A DNA stretch of 64,000 nt from Rhabditophanes sp. KR3021 (taxonomy: Eukaryota; Nematoda; Chromadorea; Rhabditida; Alloionematidae): the NCBI GenBank assembly GCA_963281155.1, contig CAUJLY010000002.1, forward strand, positions 682,001-746,000. Reading direction: 5' to 3'. Made by a program: the position numbers and the translations under genes. Of this stretch, positions 35,101 to 46,994 are shown piece after piece (the first letter of the stretch is position 1; each line of letters begins with the position of its first letter). The notes below the pieces were generated by a model. That model worked only from the letters and a program-made list of their open reading frames with translations, ran no database searches and had not been told where the DNA came from.

Positions 35101-37735
35101 GCTGACAAATAAAATATTTGGTTAAACTTAAAAGTATGAGACATAGTGTGTGGTTGGGAAAATGTGGTGAGTTAATTTGAGATTAACAGTTTAAAGTAAA
35201 GTGATAAATTTGAATTAGTAACGGCTTTGGAATTTTGGGATTATTTGGAAAAAGAGATTAAGGGGCAAAAAAGAGACAATTATGAATTGCAGAGCTGTCT
35301 CAATAAACAAGCTTTAATTGTGAGGATATGTATATTTTTGAAATGATGGTTGGGGGTGTTAAGATATGTATTTAGTTATTATTACGCGGAGCTTCAATTT
35401 AATGGATATTGCGAGAGGAATGTGTGGTGATGAGGAATCACTTTTCTATTTTCGAGTTTCAATAATTGTGGTTGTCGAATTTGTACTTAACAAAATCAGA
35501 ACACAAGCCTCGTTAATTGAAAACTAATATTCATAATGTATTATTAACAAAACAATTTTATACATGCCACAGACAAAAGACACAACTCGTATGTAGCTAC
35601 AAACAATTAGACGTTGCTTGTGTATCTTTGAGATAAAGAAAATGTATACAATTTGGTGGTTAGAAACTTTCCATAAAAATGATAAAAATAATTTTTAAAT
35701 AGACAAAATGGCTTTTATGGTTTATGTTTAAAATGTTAAGGAAAGACAATGGGAAAAATACTTCCTGATGTGAAGATTAATAACATGTTTAAGAAAGTGC
35801 AGCCTAAAAAATATATGATTAATTTATGTTAAAAAGTCAGTCAATCTTATAGGTGCAATATTGATGAACAATAAAAAAATAGAATAAAATAAAATGCTAC
35901 CACACAATATATTAAAAAGTAATTAGGCCAATTGACTGCAAATTCCACTCTCCAAAAGCAATATTACCAAATCTTACTAAATTAAGTCTGTTTACATAAA
36001 TAAGCCACACAATATGGAATCCTCTAAAGCACCATGCAAAGTGTGATTAATATAAATTTGTCCAAAACAATTGCCATCATCTGCCTTGATAATTTTTAAC
36101 AAAAAACATAAATATTACCTCTATCGGATTAAGATATAATAACATTATTGTTATCGTAACAACTTATAAAAACAAATATTATATAATTATACAACAAATA
36201 ATGTTATGCATTATTTATTAAATGCAATAAAGATGCCACCTTACAAATCCACAACTAAAGAACTACCACTATTCTAAAGATAATGTATGGAGTCGTCGCT
36301 TCACTAAATTCAAATACCATAATTGGTGTGTGGTAAAAAATGATGTTTTAGATTTGAATAGATGCATTATTTTAGTTAAGAAACTTTCACTACTGAGTAC
36401 GACAAAAAGGATATTTTGATTCTCTTTGCCCATTTGAATAAAGTGAAACTTTTTAAATTGATAAATAATATGGAAAATGTAGTTTAGTTGATGGTAATTT
36501 AATATAGTGGGACATTTTTTACTCGATTTAGTCTTGTTTGGGATGTGTTTTGGAGCAGAGGGGACAAATTAATATTAATTATTTTTTTTAAAAAAGTCCT
36601 GTCACAAGAAACAATTCGAAAGATATTTAAACATTTTAATGGCTTAAAATGGACAAAGAAAAACATTCTTTTGGTTAACATTCATTCTATTCAAAGGCTT
36701 TTTATATAAATTAGAAAATTGTAAAGATTTAGGCCACCCTTTTTAAATACTCTTAAAATACTTTCGAAATGGAATTCAAAAGTTGTAAATGACTTATATA
36801 GCCAATAAAGTGTATTGTTTAATGTGTCTCCTGTTGCCTAAATGTAGCTAATTAAACGGTGTTAGGAAAAACTTTCCCCACTTAAAATGAACCTAATAAA
36901 ATAGGCAGCAAAATAATTATATAATATACATTACCCCATCCTTATGTCCAAGATATATTATTTGCATAAGAGTCGAATCTAAATCACACAAACAAACATC
37001 CCAATCATCAAAACCCAATCCTCAAAAGCTGCTTCTTTATGGTGTGGGTTGTTGTGGATGGTAATAATTCCATCAGACAACGCCGCTACTCTTTTAGATA
37101 CATTTCAATTTGATGTATGGAGCTGAGGAAAAGAAGTTGAATTTAAAGTAACGAAAAATGTACATATAAACATTTTGTTTAAAAACTAAATTGTATAAGT
37201 CTATTGTGTTCAGTTAAAATATATATTTTGTGTCACAAAAGCTAACAAATAAGTTAAATCATATAATATAGCATATATATACGTTGTCGGCTAAACAAAC
37301 AATAAAAAATATGCAAACAAAAATATTACTAAATGATGTACTCTTTCTCCCTATCGTTCCTTTTCAATTTCTTTTTTAATATACTAAAGTAGTGGAAAGA
37401 GTTTCGACAACTTTTTGAAGCTTTTAACTCAAATAATAAGGGTATATTCGTTTACTTTTTATTAGATAAAATTAATACACCGCAATATTCTCGTAATTTG
37501 ATTCTTTATACACATTTCTAGTTCGTCAATTATCGTACAAGCCGGGCTATATTATTTTTTAGCAAAAATTAGATAAACGTTATGTCAAAACAAGGCTTTA
37601 AATTTATTATAATTGGCTTAATAGTATTTTATTTCGTGAAATTAAAAATGCATCTGGTAAATTAAACACAATGATCGTAAATAGTGACTTTTTCAATTAC
37701 TTTAATAACTCTGAACTTTCCTGGAAAGAGGCAAC
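32130..37735. other. 5.6-kb gene-poor region
   Basis: Very AT-rich, with many short simple-sequence runs (ta repeats around 32340-32370 and 32830-32960). ORFs such as 33395-33718 (-) and 34013-34198 (+) are low-complexity and unsupported. No tRNA or rRNA was recognised. Distal regulatory DNA or unrecognised non-coding transcripts are possible. Confidence 0.4.
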
Positions 37736-37739
37736 AAAA

Positions 37740-38179
37740 TTATCTTCTTCTTTTTTGCTGGTTGCTTTTTTCTTTTAAAGTGTTTGTCATGACTGTAAAC
37801 ATTGCTGCTTTTGTTGGTTCAGTCAGGTTTTTTTCATTTACAACCTCCATAATCTGAAGTAATAGAATTAAAAGCAAGTAGAAGATAAGGGCATTTCGGA
37901 TGTTGCGTAATAATAACTTGCCAAAAAATCAAATAATTGTAATTAAAAGTCCAAACTAACCTTATCCATTTGCTCTTGTGGTGGTCGTTTGTATTGCAAG
38001 ACTTGAACAATAGCATCTCTAGCTGGTATAGCTTCTTCCGGCACAGGAGCTGCTTCAATGAAATGTCTTTGTTGAATTAATTCTTCATCATCTTCTAGAT
38101 CACCATTTTCATCTGCTCTCAACATTGTTCCCACCAAAAAAATACACACAAATAGAAGGTAGAGGTATTTGGAAGCCAT
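37740..38179 (-). CDS. Small secreted/membrane protein, unknown
   Basis: Two exons, 38179-37961 and 37916-37740, join in phase (MDK|LLLRN) to about 131 residues. The ATG at 38179 gives a clear signal peptide (ASKYLYLLFVCIFLVGTMLR), followed by an acidic stretch (ENGDLEDDEELIQQ), a Pro/Ala segment, a second hydrophobic segment (NALIFYLLLILLLQIM) and a basic end (KSNQQKRRR). An in-frame ATG lies ten codons upstream at 38209. Without splicing the ORF would stop just after KVSLDF. Family unknown; a precursor or membrane micro-protein is possible. Confidence 0.55.
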
Positions 38180-38897
38180 GCTTTTGTTGAATGAAATACA
38201 AAAGTTCACGATTCGTGTCTCTTTTACCTAATTTATATTCCATTTTTTACCCAAATTCACCTTACTAATGATTGAAAAAGATTACAAAAGGGATAATATC
38301 AGCTTTTTATCAGTAATCCCTTGATCTCCCAAGCTTAAACTCATTTATACTAGTTAATTAACCAAAATCCTATCACCCCTGCTTCAAAATTTCCCCAAAT
38401 CATTCTACATTCATTTGCCTCAGTAAATAAGCAAAAAAGGAATTTAATTAAATATATCAAAGCATGTTCATTTTAATATTTAATGCGACACCAAATTATG
38501 CATTTAAACACAACATTGATTGCCACTAAAATGGTAGTAAATAAAGGCTGTCAAAAATTAAATTATTAATATGATTACATCACCACTGACAACAACTTTT
38601 TGCAACAATGTGCAAAATTCTGACTATCAATTTTGTTTAGAATTCGTTTTATTTCTTTTAAATATAACAAAAAGAGACAAAACTAAATTCGAGACAATCG
38701 AGTTATATAAAATGGTTAAATTCACACATGTGGAATATAAAATATTTGTTGGATAAGCCAGTAGTAATAGTTGAGATCAGCTACAAAAATGGTAAACAAT
38801 TTGATTGACACTAAAAAATTTATTTTTATATGAAACACATCACTTCTTCCACATTAACAGGTGTGAATCTCTCTTCTCTTTTTTAATATAATTATGC

Positions 38898-39320
38898 TCA
38901 TTCGTCCCTGGAATTGTGATTGGCAACTAGAAGTCCACTCAGAGATTTGATAGGTTCGGTATATTGAACAGTTCTGGGAAAAGATTTTTCAGCAACTGGA
39001 AATAGTGAAAAGTGTCTTCGCAAATAATTGAATCTTTCTTCATTCTTATTGACCTGGTTGACGTAATTAGGCTGCTGGTCTCTAGGATTAAAATAATCAT
39101 ATACTAAAAATTGAGATCGCTTCATGTAACTGGGTGGCATCAATTCTTTGGCTCTTTGTGACCGAATAGAAACTGCTTCTGTTTGCATGTTTTGATCGTC
39201 TCCGGGATAAAAGGCCACAACAGAAGTCATAGCCATCATTAATACCAGGCCTTGCAATAGTAAAGAGTAGGTAGATAACTTTTTGGTGTACAAAAATTGA
39301 TTCCCAACAAATGATACCAT
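38898..39320 (-). CDS. Small secreted protein, possible peptide precursor
   Basis: A 140-residue ORF with an N-terminal hydrophobic signal (LLLQGLVLMMAMTSVVA) after a longer polar start. The mature part contains two basic pairs that could be processing sites (YMKRSQFLV and YLRRHFSLF), so a neuropeptide-like precursor is conceivable, but no amidation-type Gly-basic motif repeats are seen. It lies 0.7 kb upstream of another small secreted protein on the same strand. Family unknown. Confidence 0.5.
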   Translation of the reverse strand: MVSFVGNQFLYTKKLSTYSLLLQGLVLMMAMTSVVAFYPGDDQNMQTEAVSIRSQRAKELMPPSYMKRSQFLVYDYFNPRDQQPNYVNQVNKNEERFNYLRRHFSLFPVAEKSFPRTVQYTEPIKSLSGLLVANHNSRDE

Positions 39321-39329
39321 TCCTGGAAA

Positions 39330-41825
39330 GTTGAATTAGATGTATGAGTTTAAATAAAAGTAATTAGTAGTTTCCAAATGACGCGTCCACTAAATAAAAT
39401 GTTATTTACGCATATTTTAATACTTAAAAATGGACGCCAAGAGACTCCATAAAACGAGTGGTTAAGGGTTAATTGAAATAAAAAATTAAGAAATATTTTT
39501 AAATGTGAACTTGTTCAATTGAATGTCTATTTATATTTCTCCAGCCGCCCCTTTCGAGGAGTGACCGATAGCGAAGCTGAAACCTATTAAATTGCTTCAA
39601 CTCTGAAGGGGTGTATTTTTAGCATCAAGTCCCTATCAATAATGATGTAGTTTCCATTCTTTCAGAACAGACCAAAATTATTATCAATTTCTAATCTATT
39701 ATTCAATTAAACGACGTCACCAACAGCTTTAATTTAATTTTGGATAATGGAAAATGAAAGAGATTGAATGTAGTTTGGATAGACAAATCACATAATGGCA
39801 ACTTTTATTGGTTTGATTTGATAGTTTAAATAAAGTTTAAAAATTAGATAATCTTTGGAGTACATAAATTATGAGAGAAAACAATTTAAGAGAAAAATGT
39901 TTGTTGATTTTACACTTTTTGGGCTCAATGTACAGCCTATTAATAATAATTGGGATATGGTAGTAACAATTGTGGCTTCAACAATAAAATATAATGATTA
40001 GAATGAAGCCGTGGCATCAACAATAAATACTATGCTGCCAGATTAATACTTACTAATTGTTATGTATAATAATTATTCTAATTTGAAGGACTTTAAATGA
40101 GCAGCACTATAAGACTATGCCTTTCCGTGAATTGAAAAAGCTTGTCGTAATAAATAAGAGAGGTCTTAAAATAAACTATACATTTCATATTATTTCATAT
40201 TATTAGCCACATCTGAAATTTGACACAACTTTGAGGGGGAAAGGTGTAATATTTAATATTTTTATGAAACTTTGCCTGATCAAACTAAAAGAACAATACA
40301 GTAAATACGAGTGGGAAGGTAAAAAGGAATTTGGGATTAAAATAGATGGAAAGATGTCTGATTAAGTTACATAACTTGACAGACTAACTGTTTTTGATAA
40401 TTTATAATTCAAAGTATATTTTTTGCCTCAATCCCTCCCCAATATCATCATCTTCCTCAACTAAATATATTCTTGCCAAACGGAAGTTAACAAAAAATTA
40501 ACCCAACATATCATCGTCTTTATCCTCAACTTTTGTGACTGACACAAAATGACGTGATTGAGTTACCAAAAAATGGTTTACAAGCAGGGCGCCTAAATCT
40601 CTTTGTCATTTTTAATCTCATCAAAAATTTACAAGACAGCATGATCAAATTTAGAGAGCATCAAAAAAGTGGACAATCAAATATTAAGAAGAAAAGAGGC
40701 ACCACCAACTTCGCCTCAATAATCGAAGTTACTGCCAATTTTGACTTGTTGTCAAACTTTCTTTCAAATTCTCCACTGACATGATGAACTTTGTGGGAAA
40801 GGATGATATAAACACTTAACCATATATAATATTTCCTCCTTAAATCTATAAATATTTTCATGGACCCATTCAAAACAAGCCACAAATAGGTACAAACACC
40901 TAATTATAAACTTGTCCTCCTACGTGTTATTTAAAGAATCCTTGAAATAAGGTTTATGATCGTCCTATAAATAACTTCAGAAGTAGGATTGAGTTAAACT
41001 TTAGTTTACAATGAATAAGTCTATGGTGGTGCAAATTATATTAAAGTTAGATTTAAATGTTAGTGGGGGATGTGATGCTTATTTTTAAGTTAAAACAAAA
41101 CATTAAAATACAACTTATGTTTCATTTATTTTAAAGGAGGAAAAAACAAATTGAAATGGGTTTAAACTATTTTTTGAAGTGGCACAAAATTAAAACATAC
41201 AAAGTTAATAATAAATACCAATAACTAATTAATACTCAAAAAGTGACGATACATTTTAATAATAAACCATTATCTCTTATTTGCTGAACCCTCAAAAGTG
41301 TATGTGAAATACCAGAAAATCATGACATCACAAACTACCAAAATCATTTATTCAAACCACTTAACACAACAAGGAAGGCATTTTATAAAAGGTTTTGTTT
41401 CATTTTTTGCTAATTCCAACGTTAATATACGGCAAATATTCAAAAAATACCATCCTTCTATTAGTTATATGTATACATTCTCATTAATAATTCATTAAAC
41501 TAATATTTGGTTTAAAAGAATACATATCCAAACAAAATTGAGAACAATATCAAATAAGTGAAAATTGGGAGAATGAATTTGGCACAATTCAGATATAGTT
41601 ATCTAAGAGACTTTTTAAGAGATGACGTTATAAAGATCATTTTGATAGTAATACTTTTTCAAATATGTAGTTTGAAAGGGCAAAACTAAAGCACTTTTTA
41701 ATTAGAGATTGAAAGCTTGTTGATGGTTAGGAAATTCCTTTAATTAAAGACAATTTTAAAGCATCCGTTTATTACAAGTATTAAAAATAGGCACATTAAA
41801 TAAAATAATTATTAGTAAATTAATC
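39330..41825. other. Gene-poor spacer
   Basis: AT-rich. Short ORFs (40554-40784 +, 40661-40885 -, 41298-41498 +) overlap each other and show no domain or splice partners. Confidence 0.35.
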
Positions 41826-41829
41826 ATAA

Positions 41830-42462
41830 TTAACGTTCAGCGTAATTGACATTGAGGCGATGGGCTCTCGAAAGTCTTCCATTAACGACCTCATATGTAT
41901 TAGGCATGTAGTACTCCGGGTATTTAATCGCTTCATAAACAGCTCGATCTATTCTAGGGGTTCTTTTTTTTGTTGCTGGAGTCTTTTTCTTTTCTACTGC
42001 ATTTTTTGCCTTTCCTATGGCCTTCTTTGGAGTGGTTCTAATATTTATGTCAATTATCTTGCTTTCGAAATTCATTCTTTGACTTAGCTCATTTGGAGAA
42101 ACAGATTTTTCAAGTTTCAATGGCATATATGGCAATTCTTTACTTTTCATTAGGATCGGAAATCTTTGGAATTCAGAACGTACCGTTTCAATTTTCGCTG
42201 TTTTTAATTCCTGTCTTTCCACCTCAATTAAATTATCTTCGGATTCTGTTTTTTCCATTTGAATTGAAGTTGTTGTGAGGTTGTTTCTTTCCACCACCGC
42301 ATTAAGATGTTCAGTATTTCTTTTTAAGATTTTGTTATAAGTTGCAAATTCAGACTGAGGCATCCAATAGTATAAGACAGGGTCGTTGAAGTAAACCAAA
42401 AACTCCGGAGCATTTGTTATCGTATTGAATCTATAACTTACAAGTTCAGTTTGACAAGTCAT
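41830..42462 (-). CDS. Hypothetical basic, probably nuclear protein
   Basis: An uninterrupted 210-residue ORF. The first 45 residues (SYRFNTITNAPEFLVYFND, then YYWMPQSEF) resemble a small beta-barrel of chromo-like type, by impression only. The middle is charged. Residues about 145-170 are Lys-rich (KAIGKAKNAVEKKKTPATKK) and look like a nuclear or DNA-binding tail, followed by a Tyr-rich end. Nuclear location and chromatin role are guesses. Confidence 0.5.
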   Translation of the reverse strand: MTCQTELVSYRFNTITNAPEFLVYFNDPVLYYWMPQSEFATYNKILKRNTEHLNAVVERNNLTTTSIQMEKTESEDNLIEVERQELKTAKIETVRSEFQRFPILMKSKELPYMPLKLEKSVSPNELSQRMNFESKIIDINIRTTPKKAIGKAKNAVEKKKTPATKKRTPRIDRAVYEAIKYPEYYMPNTYEVVNGRLSRAHRLNVNYAER

Positions 42463-42853
42463 AGTTGGTAGTTGTGTTATTAATTAGAACTGCAAAACAA
42501 ACAAAGAATTAAGTCAAATTCTTGGATCATTACAAATGAACGAGCAAGCATGCAAAACACGAAATTAATTAATTAAATTTAAGGCGCTTGTGTACTTGAT
42601 TAAATTCGGTGGAATGCCGAGTCACCAGAACGACCAAAGAAATTCCAGGTAGGACTGAATCAGAGTACACATGCCACCCTTAATATGTTAATTAATTAAG
42701 GCTATTTTAGGTAAGTAAGACATAAAATAAAATTGATATAAAGTTTATTTATCATCGCTAAAAATAATCCTATTACAATGATCGAAAATGGTCAACTTTT
42801 TTAGCGAATTACTAATTCACGTTTTACCCTCTAAGTCATTTTAGAAGTTGTCT

Positions 42854-43276
42854 TTATTCATCGACTTGAGCTTTGGCGAGGGCTTTAGCTTCCTTAGATA
42901 CGAAATCCCCTGGTACAATATATCCGTAGACATTTCTTCTTCCAATCATTTCCCCAGCAAAGAACCAGAATGAAATTTCCAAAAGAACGGCAGAGTAAAC
43001 AAGGAATTCCTGTAAAAGTTCTTTATGAATTTAATTAAGGTAAAAACTTACTCTGACAGTTAAAGTCTTGTATTGCTTAGTTTCAACAGCCTTAAGAACA
43101 TGAGCAAATTCTTTCTTGATAGCTGGAAGCTCAGCCATAGTTGGTGGAGCCAATTCTCTCTTAGCTACTTTGCTCACAATCTCCCATCTGCGAGGAAATT
43201 GATTGCGTTGGTGACGATATAAGACTCCAGCCATGTTGGCGAGTTTCTCGATCATGTTCATGTTGCGAGTGGCCAT
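42854..43276 (-). CDS. asg: ATP synthase subunit g, mitochondrial
   Basis: Two exons (43276-43052, 43009-42854) join in phase to about 126 residues, a normal length. The N-terminal part is soluble (MNMIEKLANMAGVLYRHQRN). The second exon carries the membrane segment with the family's GxxxG-like feature: VLLEISFWFFAGEMIGRRNV, then YGYIVPGDF. Subunit g belongs to the Fo membrane part and helps ATP synthase dimerise in cristae. A ttttag acceptor 16 nt upstream of the ATG suggests trans-splicing. Confidence 0.88.
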
Positions 43277-43290
43277 AATGCAATAATAAG

Positions 43291-43300
43291 TCCTAAAAAT
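43291..43300 (-). promoter_or_regulatory. Likely spliced-leader acceptor of the ATP synthase g gene
   Basis: On the minus strand atttttag|ga precedes the start codon by about 16 nt, with no convincing upstream exon. Confidence 0.5.
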
Positions 43301-43977
43301 AAATATTTAATTTATTCATCCTTCAAAACATTATTTTAATGGCAAAATATGGCCGAATTAGAATCTAATAATCAGATCAACTATTAGTTGACATTGGGGA
43401 AACGTCAATGCTTATTTTCCATTCAAAATGCATTCAAATATTTAAAATGTGTACATACACAACAGTTAAACAATAAAAAGTGTTAAATTATATGGAACGA
43501 TCACAAACAATGTTATTTAACATTTATCAAGACAAAAAGAAGTGCCATAAAAGGATAATAATAACTTATGATCAGAAATCCGTTTCAAATATTCATAAGT
43601 AATGATTCATATCAATTCAGTTTCCAATTACCCCTTTGCAAGTAGTTTGGATTACTTGTTAATCACACAAAAAAGCAACTATTCGTAAGTTAATTAATGA
43701 TTGTTAATTATCATCATTATGCACATAGCCTTCAGCGCATAACACTTAGGCACAAACTTTAGGCTGAATCGAGTAAACCCTCAAGACATTTCTACGTCCT
43801 TCACTTTTCCTCAAGAGAGTCTCTTTCTTGCTTACGCATCTTTAAATAGTAATAAGGATCTGAACGGAGTTAGGTATAATTGTAGCAAAAATAAAGGTTT
43901 CCTAATGACTCTAATTGTATTGTTTTATTTGTTGAATTTCTCTCGTTGCGCTTTATTTGGGTTAAAGGGACATTACT

Positions 43978-44062
43978 AAACCTACGCACAGGTCCCGGTC
44001 CAGGTTTTGGCCTGACCTGAACACTTTTTCCAAGCCTGAAATCTTGACCTGTGCGTAGGTTT
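43978..44062. mobile_element. Short MITE/foldback with perfect 17-bp terminal inverted repeats
   Basis: The left end aaacctacgcacaggtc is exactly the reverse complement of the right end gacctgtgcgtaggttt. The whole unit is 85 bp and GC-richer than its surroundings. No clear target duplication. Confidence 0.65.
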
Positions 44063-44360
44063 ATTAATAATATACCCCTTTGTTATTGTAGTCGCTTAAT
44101 TTACAATAATAAAATTGCATTTGAAAAGTATAAGGACCAAATTTAAGCTAAAGAATTTCAGAAATAAATAACAGTTCTTATATTTTAATGAATAAAAATA
44201 AGTTTCTTTTATAACTAAAAAATATGCGTTTCTAAAAGAATATTGTCAATATTAATCAAATAATTCACACATTTTTTACTACAGAATACTCAGAATTTTA
44301 AGAAGAAATTTTATTTACATTTTACAATGCATTTCAGCAATAAAGTAAAGAAACGGAAGT

Positions 44361-45293
44361 TTATATATTTTTATGTTTGATGGTTTGAATTGTGCTGTTT
44401 TTTGGCTTTCTTTTTCGAATTACAGTCTTTTTAAAAAGACGTTCAGGCCTTGGATTACCTGTTCGGCTTTGATATAATTGGCAAGAATTGCAGAGAAAAA
44501 CACCACATATTTTTCTCCACTGTTGTGGCTTCGCAGTTGAACAATTGTGGCATTTTCTTTTTGGTTCTACTATTTTAGTGGGATTTACAAAAAAAGATGC
44601 AAATTCAGGCATTTCACTTTGAAGAAGTTTGTAATTTTCGATTAATTCTGCATTTGTTTGTTTCAGTTTGGGTAATTGGACGCATTCTTCAGATTTCGAA
44701 GCCTCATTTTTATGATTAATGTGATTTGTGAGGAGTGGGTTAGTTGTTGTTTGAGATCTAGTAAGTTCGTTAGCTTGATCATGGTGATATAATTCATGAC
44801 CAGAACCATTGAATTCATGATATCTTTGATTTACATCATAATTATTTGAATGTACAGGATAATTGTTTTGATTAGTCACATAGGAAATATCATGCATATA
44901 ATTGTTAGATAAATTGGGTGGAGTGTAAATGGAGTTCTCAGTATCTGATACTACATGGTTATTCATAAATATCCCTTGGTTATAGTGAGTGATGTTAGTT
45001 TGCATCGACGGCATTAAAGAATACCGGCTGACATTACTTTGAATGCAAAGATTCCCTTGGTTGTAGTCAATGCTGTAAACTGGCGTTGTTGGCGTAGAAG
45101 AATTCATTGAGTTCGTATTTGGTTTGTAGCCAGCGTTGAAAGTTGGCATAGAAAAGTCCATTAATAAGTTATTTGGGTCGTTATACTGTCGTTGGGTGTA
45201 ACCATTGCTGAAAGTTTTCATTGGGTCAACAAAATAATTCGTTGAGTAATCATTTGAGTTTGAATAATTGTCAGAATAGTTTTGTTGATCCAT
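44361..45293 (-). CDS. Divergent GATA-type zinc-finger transcription factor
   Basis: A 310-residue ORF. The first 200 residues are Asn/Tyr/Ser-rich and disordered. Near the C-terminus lies one GATA-type finger: KRKCHNCSTAKPQQWRKICG, then VFLCNSCQLYQSRTG, followed by the basic tail LFKKTVIRKRKPK. The loop between the two Cys pairs has 16 residues, against 17 or 18 in typical GATA fingers, and the usual WRR is WRK. Single-finger, fast-evolving GATA factors with long Asn/Ser-rich N-termini are typical of nematode endoderm regulators such as END and MED types; this parallel is an inference. No intron was needed. Confidence 0.78.
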   Translation of the reverse strand: MDQQNYSDNYSNSNDYSTNYFVDPMKTFSNGYTQRQYNDPNNLLMDFSMPTFNAGYKPNTNSMNSSTPTTPVYSIDYNQGNLCIQSNVSRYSLMPSMQTNITHYNQGIFMNNHVVSDTENSIYTPPNLSNNYMHDISYVTNQNNYPVHSNNYDVNQRYHEFNGSGHELYHHDQANELTRSQTTTNPLLTNHINHKNEASKSEECVQLPKLKQTNAELIENYKLLQSEMPEFASFFVNPTKIVEPKRKCHNCSTAKPQQWRKICGVFLCNSCQLYQSRTGNPRPERLFKKTVIRKRKPKNSTIQTIKHKNI

Positions 45294-45299
45294 TGTAAA

Positions 45300-46490
45300 A
45301 GGATAGTTGTTGTACGAGTTAAGTTATTCGAATTAGTGGATATTAAATTAATAATAATGATTTATTTCAGATTGCATCTTATTTATATATCAAAACGATT
45401 CGCATTTCATAGCATTAGCATCGAATATGTGCATTTTACAATCATGCTATTTTTCCTTTGTTGGCATTTGGAGATTTCGATACGACAATCTGTCATTCAA
45501 TCAGCATTTTAGATTCCTTAAATCGGAACATAAATCAAGACTCACATATTGTAACTAACTAATATTCTGATGAAACAAATTAATATTCTGATGCAACTAA
45601 TTAACATTCTGTTGATTAAACGTAATAAAAATGCTTAGTGCTGTTTTCTTCTTTGACCAATAAATAAGTTTTTTTAAATATAAAAATCTTGTTATATACA
45701 GCTGATCACGATGCTACACGTGCATAAAAATTAGATGGTGTGTTTATAAATAAATCAATGTGATGCCGTCTTTTTATACAAAAATTTCAATATAGATCTT
45801 TAATGTGAGAGTCCAATTCATAAACAATTATCAAAATAAGCCAAGAACAGACGGACTGAGTAAATTTAAAAAACTTTGGCTAAGATTAATCTTACTTAAC
45901 TTCAAGGTAGCTTATTTGAGTTAAAGGATATTTTGACTTTGATAGAATTGCAAATCAATTTATTTTTATTGACGCTTTCGAACGGTTTATGACGGACGAT
46001 ACAAATTCAAAAATTGGGCTGAGAGGAAGTCAATTTACTTTTTAACGGGTCTAATTAGTACATCTTATGAAGCTTGAAAGGACAAACAAAATGTATATAG
46101 ATCCTTCTTTTTTATCGTTATAAATCAAAAAGATACGTAAGCGTAAAGTTAAAAAAATTACTATTGATAAATTGCAGGAATACAGAAGGGAATCTAAAGA
46201 TACTTTATTTAATAAAAAGATCTCCTTAGAAAGGATAGAAATATACATACACAAACAAAATGGTATCAAAATATGAATAAATGCTTACTCATCATCAACT
46301 ATAATAACTAGAAGCAGAACGGCATACAAGAATTTGGACAATTTAGAATACAAAATCAGTCATTATTTTAGTTTAATAAACTTTAAATATTTCTTATTCT
46401 GTTTAATGGTTGAAGGAAAACAAGAGGAAGGTGGCGACAGCAATGAGTCCACACAACTCAACAGAAACTCAATGTCAACTGAGCTGGGCA
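45300..46490. other. Intergenic
   Basis: Probably contains the promoter of the GATA factor at its left edge. A short motif attaatattctgatg(a)aac is repeated two or three times near 45560-45610. No gene was seen; the right part may hold more of the LINE relic. Confidence 0.3.
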
Positions 46491-46992
46491 TAGAATCATG
46501 AAGTTCTGGAAAGCCTACCACGCTAACAAAAAACTTTTGTTTGACCAAGAGATGACCTTAAGACTAAAAATGGAGATCCACAAGTCAACGATCAGGCCTG
46601 TGTTAACATACGCCTGCTATACTTGGGCCTACGACAAGAACAGACTTTTGAAAGCAGAAAAGCGAGTCTGGAGAATCATTCTTATTAAGCAAGGCGAAAT
46701 CATATGCGATAAAGCCAAAGACAAATATTATAGCAATGCTAGGATAAAGCGATGGTGAAATCAGAGGACGTCGTTGAGTTCGTTAACAAGCAGAAGATGA
46801 AGTTTATTGGCCAAACAATGCAAAGACAATCGACCGATAAAGATGATTGCCGACTGGAAACCAACAAAGAAGAGACCGCCAGAAAGGCCTTGCAGAAGAT
46901 TTTTGGATAATCTGAAAGGGATTCCAGATTGGGAAAAGATAATAAAAGAGAAAGATAAATGGGATCAAGTAGACTACAGGCTGATTAATTAA
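46450..46992 (+). pseudogene. Non-LTR retrotransposon (LINE) polymerase C-terminal remnant
   Basis: Two plus-strand frames carry the conserved tail that follows LINE reverse transcriptases: LRLKMEIHKSTIRPVLTYAC YTW, a segment reading EDVVEFVNKQKMKFIGQTMQ, and in another frame DNRPIKMIADWKPTKKRPPE with a RPCRRFLDNLK end. At least two frame changes and upstream stops show decay. No 5' end, poly(A) tail or target duplication was identified. Confidence 0.75.
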
Positions 46993-46994
46993 AC

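Noticed and set aside
32130..37735. CRISPR array or rRNA/tRNA cluster in the gene-poor stretch
   Set aside because: No regularly spaced direct repeats and no conserved RNA motifs; the organism is eukaryotic.
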